Shown: piece after piece, positions 58,700 to 64,000 of the stretch | How positions within the stretch are numbered: the first letter of the stretch is position 1 | Layout of the letters: each line of letters begins with the position of its first letter | DNA from: Erythroxylum novogranatense | Lineage: Eukaryota; Streptophyta; Magnoliopsida; Malpighiales; Erythroxylaceae | NCBI GenBank assembly: GCA_029891385.1 | Contig: CM057235.1 | Coordinates: 20,639,120-20,703,119 of the forward strand | Direction of reading: 5' to 3' | DNA: 64,000 nucleotides | Program-made: the position numbers and the translations under genes | The notes under the pieces: model-generated | The model's database searches: none | What the model was told of the DNA's origin: nothing | Seen by the model: only the letters and a program-made list of their open reading frames with translations

Positions 58700-59135
58700 C
58701 GAAGAAAAATGTGTAAAGCATATGAGTAATGAAAGTAAAGAAAATTTTGAAGAATTATACTGATATTAATTACATCGTATAGATTTAGAGATTTTATAGT
58801 ATGCAATGATAATATATAAGAGATTTGGAGTAGGATAAAGTGATTTCCTATGTATGGAGACAACTAAAGTCCTATGAGTTGATTATTTGATACATGATTT
58901 AGAGATACTATAGTAGTGATTGTTTTGAAGTTTGGAGACAGTATATGTAAAGGAATATCTGAGATATACACAAATACAGATCATAAAAGTTTGAGGAAAT
59001 CACTGAATTGAGAGAAATGAATATGAGACCGAGAAGATTGATATAAATATCGAAAGACCATGATTGTACAAATGAGAAATTCCAAGTAAGGCTATGTGTT
59101 ATATCAGATACCCTAAGTAGAAACTCAATATTGAG
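58700..59135 (+). pseudogene. Chromovirus RNase H remnant
   Basis: From about 58840, VISYVWRQLKSYE parallels the chromovirus pattern VIAYASRQLK-HE. WRQYMYKG (usually W-HYLYG) follows near 58935. TDHKSLR lies near 58978 and DTLSRN (usually ADALSR) near 59110. These are the RT-RNase H and connection landmarks of Ty3/gypsy pol, in the right order and spacing but in changing frames with stops. The RT core (FIDD box) is not visible upstream. Confidence 0.75.
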
Positions 59136-59439
59136 GATTATCAGAACTAGAGTAAAAAGAAACATAGAATATAGGGCTTGGTTTATCCCAAATTAAGGAT
59201 TCAAAAATTGAGAATCTTACTAAGGAATTGAAAATGGATTTGACATCCCAGTTTAAATTGGGAGATAAGGCCTTGTGATAGAAAAGGAGAAATAAGTATA
59301 CCTAATAAAAAGATAAAGAAATTCGTGGACCAGTATCGAAGGTATGGAGTAAAGTGAGATGGACATAAGAGATATCATCATAATCTGATATTGATATTAT
59401 CGACACAGGAAATGGGGAAAAGTGTGAGTAATCCAAAAC

Positions 59440-59630
59440 CTAATGAGAAACTCGTTAAGAAAGTGAATGATTAAATGAGTGATTGAAAGCTAGAGTGAGT
59501 CTTTTGACTATATCATTTAAAGGTAATTATTCAAGTGAAGAAGTTACTACGGAGACTGAGGAAAACATAAGACAATGTTACCTCCATTTGGTTGATCACT
59601 CAGGTAAGAATTGCGAGGACGAAATTCTTT
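59440..59630 (+). pseudogene. Chromodomain remnant, end of chromovirus pol
   Basis: From about 59526, NYSSEEVTTETEENIRQCYL aligns with the C-terminal chromodomain pattern (N-S-EEATWE-E--MR--YP-LF) of plant chromoviruses. The key Trp of ATWE is replaced by Thr. CEDEIL follows near 59613, as in the usual NFEDEILL tail before the purine tract. In working elements this domain steers integration to particular chromatin. It directly precedes the 3' LTR, as expected. Confidence 0.7.
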
Positions 59631-60375
59631 AAGGAGGGAGAGCTGTTGGACCTCGAGCTTTTCTTAGAAGGCTAAAAATAATAAATGAGAAATGTGGATA
59701 TTTTCATGTTCTACTTTGGTGTTTTGGGTGGATAAGAGATTTTGAAATGAGAAGAATTAAGGTGAAAGTTAGAAGTAGAATGAAAGCAAAAATGAAGTTG
59801 AATTTGTGTAGTAAGTTGATGAAGAATATGTACATATGTGTATGTTCTGTTGTTGGTGTTCATGATTAATCATGGATAATATATTTTCTTTAAATGATAT
59901 TGATTTGAGATGGAGTTGATAATGAGGAGTAAATGAAGTAGAAAAGGTGATCTTGGTATGAGTTGTGTTAAAGAAAGATTGTGAAACAAAAAGGGTGGTT
60001 GATCTGGAAAATTTTCAAAGAGAGTCTTTTAGCTACAACTTTTTCTCTAGTCATCTAAATGCAATAATTCTTGATCTGGATTAAACTAGAGACATATGGC
60101 TACATTTCTTATGCAGACATAGAATTTAAATTCTGTCTTTAAGAATCTCAAAATTTGTCATGAAGTTGAGAATTGGCTGCAGTACATTGGATGAATGTAA
60201 ATTCGTGTTCTAAATTCGAAGGCAATTTTGGATCGATCTAGGCTATATTAGAGTTAGTGTGTCTTTTAGTAAGTAGTAAGTCTTTCTTTTGTCTTTTCAA
60301 CGATATTTAGTATGGAAATTTTGGACGTCTGAGTTGAAGGTCAAGGTCCGTATAATGGAAGATGTGCAAGAGAGG

Positions 60376-61590
60376 AGCTGTATTCTTCTGTCTTTTACTT
60401 CTTCTGTTATGACGTCATCTCCTTCTGTGTTTTCGTTGTGATGATATCATCTTTTTCTCTATTTTGTATTATCTGTGTTTTGCTACTTCTGTCTTTTGCT
60501 TCTTCTGTGATGATGTCATCTCCTTCTATATTTTTGTTGTGATGATGTCATCTTTTTCTGTGTTTTGTATCGTCTTTGTTTTGCTTCTTCTTTCTTTTCA
60601 TTTCTTCTGCCTTTTTGCTTCTTCTACCTTTTCGTTTCTTTTGTGGTTTGTTTCTTCTATCTTTTCATTTCTTCTGCCTTTTCGCTTCTTTTGTCTTTTA
60701 CTTCTTCTGTCTTTTCGCTTCTTTTATATTTTTGTTTCTTCTGCCTTTTCGCTTCTTCTGTGTTTTTCTTCTTCTGTCTTTTGCATCTTTTGTCTTTTTA
60801 CTTTTTCTAGCTTTTTATTTCTTTTGTCTTTTGCTTCTTCTGTGTTTTGCTGACAAGTTTTCTTCTGTGTTTTGCTGACGCGTCTTCTTCTGTGTTTTAC
60901 TGATATATCTTCTTCTGTTTTTTGCGTCTTTTTAGTTTTGTTTCTTCTGACTTTTGCTTCTTTTTAGTTTTACTTCCTCTGCTTTTTGTCTTCTTCTTAG
61001 TTTTGTTTCGTCTGCCTTTTGTTTCTTCTTAGTTTTGCTTCATTTGTCTTTTTGTTTCTTCTTAGTTTTGCTTCTTTTGACTTTTGCTTCTTCTTAGTTT
61101 TGCTTCTTCTGACTTTTGCTTTTTATTATTTTTGTTTCTTTTGACTTTTGCTTATTCTTAGTTTTGCTTCATCTGTCTTTTGTTTCTTCTTAGTTTTGTT
61201 TCATCTGCCTTTTGCTTCTTCTTAGTTTTGGTTCTTCTGCCTTTTGCCTCTTCTTAGTTTTGCTTCCTCTGCCATTTTGCTTCTTATGAGTTTCACTTCT
61301 TCTACCTTTTGCTTCTTTTATGTTTTGCTCCTTTGGCCTTTCGCTTCTTTTGTAATGACGTCATCTCCTTTTGTGTTTCCTTTGTGATAACGTCATCTTC
61401 TTTTGTGTTTTGTATCATCTGTGTTTTGCTTCTTTGGTCTTTTGCTTCTTCTGTCTTTCACTTCTTCTGTCTTTTGCTAACGCGTCTTCTTCTGTATTTT
61501 GTTGACATGTCTTTTTCTGTGTTTTGCTCCTTCTGTTTTTTGTTTTTCTTATGTTTTGCTATCTTTTGCCTTTTGCTTCTTCTGTCTTTC
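60376..61590. repeat. Pyrimidine-rich 16-17 bp minisatellite
   Basis: About 70 units of CTTCTTCTGTCTTTTG and variants. CTTCTTCTGTGTTTTG predominates at the left end and CTTCTTCTTAGTTTTG from about 60930 to 61265. Islands of TGATGTCATC or GACGTCATC occur at about 60410-60550 and 61360-61395. It encodes overlapping Phe/Ser/Leu-rich frames (60464-60878, 61309-61641) that are composition artefacts. Confidence 0.9.
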
Positions 61591-62482
61591 GTACTGTTCA
61601 TCTTACATCTTCTGTTCCATTTTTTATCCATCAAAAGATAAAATTTGTCTTTGAAGTCTCCATGAAAGTTGTAGCTCTTGAACTTCTTTTTCAAACCATC
61701 TAAAGAACATCTAAATCCGATATCTGTAAAGAAAGTTATGACAATTGTAAAACATCTTCTGTGTTATTGTTCATAAACTTCTTTTGGGTTACTATTCATC
61801 TTACATCGTCTGATCCATTTTGACCCTTCAAATAAATAAATCTGACCTCAAGGCCTTCTTCAAAGTTGCATATTTCAAAGTTATCTTTGAAATCATCCTA
61901 TGATGATCTTAATCCAACAGCTCTAATGAAAGTTATGTCATTTGTCTCGAGACAAGTTTGATATGATTGAGGACCCAATCTTGTTTGATTCTTTCGGCAA
62001 TAATTTTGCCATCCGACCCCCAAATGAAGTGATTCTTGAACCTTTAGATTCCTAACACTTTTCTTTTTACATCTCCATGAAAGGTTATAGATTTTGGTAT
62101 TGATGTGAAAAAGATGTATTAAATCAAGTAAGGGTATTGATTGGAAAAGTAGGAATTGGATATTTTACTGAACATGCTTCAGTATTTTAATGAATTATGG
62201 ATCAGTAGAGCTCTAAATAAGATAATTCTTATTTCAAGATAAATTAAAGAAGTTGAAATCTAATTCAATTTCTAAGATGTTTAGATTTTGAATAGAAGTT
62301 GTGCATAAGTATGCTGATTTGGACAAGACCATTCCAAAAAATGTTTGAAGTGTATCTTTTGAATCACTGACCCAAATTGAATGATTTTGGTGTCATTGGA
62401 AACGTAAGACAATAGAGAAGATTCTTCTAGAATAAAGTGTTATGCTAGAATATTCAAGGGTGCTTTTGGCAAGACACTTAAG

Positions 62483-62490
62483 TATAAAAA
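62483..62490 (+). promoter_or_regulatory. Putative TATA box of the chromovirus 3' LTR
   Basis: TATAAAAA preceded by TTAAG, in the LTR block shared with 40560-40680. It lies far downstream of the LTR start because of the minisatellite. Confidence 0.4.
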
Positions 62491-63971
62491 GACATAAGGT
62501 ATAAATGGAAGGGCAAATGGGACAATTCTCAATCATTAAGGGCATAATTGGAAGAAGAAGTGTTGTCTTGCTTATAAATGAAGAAGAAAAACGTGAATGG
62601 AGGGATAAGCTGAAGAGAATAACGAAATGAGAAAGAAAGAGAAAGAGAGTTTGATTGTTTGAGAGAAAAGAAGAGAGTTGAGCTAGGTTTAACTTTTCTT
62701 AGTCTTCAAAAGAGATTTTGGAGTTGTCCAAGAAAGGAAAAAGGAAGAGGAAGAGAAGAGCTTCCCTTTGAGCTAAAGATCTCTTCAATTGGTGAAGAAT
62801 CAAGGAAACCAAGAGAATCCTACCCAAGAGAAAGGGCAAAGACAACCTTGACTTGGATTTTTGCAAGCGAACTAGATGGGTAATGTATTTGCAGTTATTG
62901 TGTAATTGGGAAAATTATTGCCTATGTGTGAATATGTGTTAAATTGTTTGAATTTGATTTGTTGAAAAATACATGATGATTTGATTTTGTTATATCGTGA
63001 AAGAAGCATGATATTTTGATATAATTAAATTGTGATTTTGATCAATATTTTGCTATTGAATTGTATCATGGCATTTTGTTTTAAATGGTAAGAAGAAAGA
63101 GCATGAGAAGTATGAAAGTATTTCATTTTGATAAAATGAATTTGAGCATTGATTATGTGATTTGTTTGGGCGTAAGAGAAGAACCGTTTTGTAGCCACGT
63201 GCACGTCAACATAAAGCCTTCTCCCGACTGCCCTCTTGTGGCCCACGAGATCTGAAAGATAGACTCATTTTGTTCACGAAGTAAACTTCGATTTCTCTGT
63301 TTTGTTCCATGGAACCCCTCGAGCCATTGGTTTGTGCATTGCATTTTAAATTGTCAAGTATGAAGCATATTGAGTGTTATGTGTTATAAGTTTGAGTTAA
63401 ATTGATGAATGTTTAAATTGCTTGAATAAAGAATGAATGCTAGAATTGTTAGACATATATATATATACATATGCTTGACTTTGGTCAATTGCCAATGGCT
63501 ATAAATATATTAGCCACTGAGCTGTGTAGCTCACCCGACATTTCCCTCCTCAGGTGAAGAAAGAGAAGATTAGCAATTCTTGTAAGGCATTGAAACTCCA
63601 AGATAGTTGAAGACTTTTGTAATGAAGTTAGTTCAGGAAATTTTGTAATTTAGAATCATGTTAAGCATAAGCATTCAAATTATATCGCGTGTCTTTTGTA
63701 TTTTTTGTATATTGTATCTTGTAATAAGCCAAAGGGGTAGTTTTTTGGAAATGTAAAGATGTTTTGAAAACATATGATGGGCCCAAGTAATTTCTGAAAC
63801 TTTGATGTGCTCAATAATGTTTGCATCTTTGTAACAAAAAATTGTTTTAAATAAATCGAGCCGATTTGATTTTCGATTTTTCGCTTACGCTTCAATTGTT
63901 TAAAAAAATTTGCAATGAGTTTTGACGGTTATTTGTCTCCAAATGTTGGGCTTCGAAAGCGGAGTCCAACA

Positions 63972-64000
63972 TATTGATTGTGACTCTCCAAGATTCAAGA
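63972..64000. other. Right flank of the chromovirus
   Basis: Twenty-nine bases outside the LTR. The first five, TATTG, are the expected target duplication, but no partner is visible. Confidence 0.4.

Larger units (their letters stand above)
55927..63971 (+). mobile_element. Degenerate Ty3/gypsy chromovirus
   Basis: Plus-strand element with a truncated 5' LTR (55927-56960), primer site (56966-56977), a 2.7-kb internal region (56961-59643), the purine tract AAGGAGGGAGAGC (59631-59643) and a 4.3-kb 3' LTR (59644-63971). The internal region keeps the gag start, RNase H and chromodomain remnants in the correct order, with large losses between. Intact chromoviruses have about 4.5-5 kb internally (family knowledge), so much of RT and integrase is gone. 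The 3' flank TATTG has no partner because the 5' LTR is cut. Confidence 0.8.
59644..63971 (+). repeat. 3' LTR of the chromovirus, 4.3 kb
   Basis: Starts TGTTGGACCTCGAGC after the purine tract and ends GCGGAGTCCAACA. It contains a 1.2-kb pyrimidine-rich minisatellite (60376-61590), a TATA box (62483) and the conserved terminal third shared with 55927-56960. Unusually, it is longer than the element's surviving internal region. Confidence 0.8.

Noticed and set aside
60464..60878. Phe/Ser/Leu-rich frames resembling membrane proteins (also 61309-61641 and 55594-55860)
   Set aside because: Translation of pyrimidine-rich minisatellites in three frames; no start context or conserved domain.

Overview
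This is repeat-rich nuclear DNA from a flowering plant, probably a dicot. The base composition is AT-rich. Every coding similarity I can find belongs to plant retrotransposons: L1-type LINEs, Ty1/copia elements including one of Sirevirus type, a Ty3/gypsy chromovirus and an Athila-like derivative. I see no host gene, tRNA or rRNA. No element is intact, and every pol I can read is broken by stops and frameshifts. The character is that of pericentromeric or intergenic heterochromatin. The species cannot be named from the sequence.

Left half (about 2.7-34.9 kb): one old minus-strand LINE has been split repeatedly. Its endonuclease start lies at about 34.86 kb, its reverse transcriptase (RT) at 6.2-8.7 kb and its C-terminal zinc-binding domain at 3.0-3.5 kb. 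Two insertions split it: a solo LTR (3551-6212, duplication GCATG) and a larger interval (8689-34453, duplication AGTAA). The larger interval is itself a solo LTR containing two insertions. One is a third solo LTR (10234-23431, duplication CATAT), which carries a complete copia element (13709-23409) 22 bp from its end. The other is a full-length Sirevirus-like element (24329-34271, duplication AAATG). Nesting is therefore four deep, and the order of insertion can be read directly.

Middle (34.9-52 kb): another solo LTR (35500-37743, minus) holds a CpG-rich palindromic array. Unassigned AT-rich DNA follows, then LTR fragments, then a non-autonomous Athila-like element (40799-45321) with no recognisable gag-pol. 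After an unassigned LTR-like stretch comes a 5'-truncated minus-strand copia element (48134-51988).

Right part (52-64 kb): a 3.9-kb LTR-like block abuts the truncated 5' LTR of a plus-strand chromovirus. Its internal region is only 2.7 kb and keeps the gag start, RNase H and chromodomain remnants. Its 3' LTR is 4.3 kb, swollen by a 1.2-kb minisatellite.

The least ordinary signals are: a palindromic AAGTCGACTT array in the copia LTRs and leader; hairpin repeats in the same leader with paired substitutions; minisatellites of different sequence inside related LTRs; an env-position coding region in the Sirevirus-like element; and a recurrent CAG/CTG to CG one-base deletion pattern that may be a sequencing artefact.
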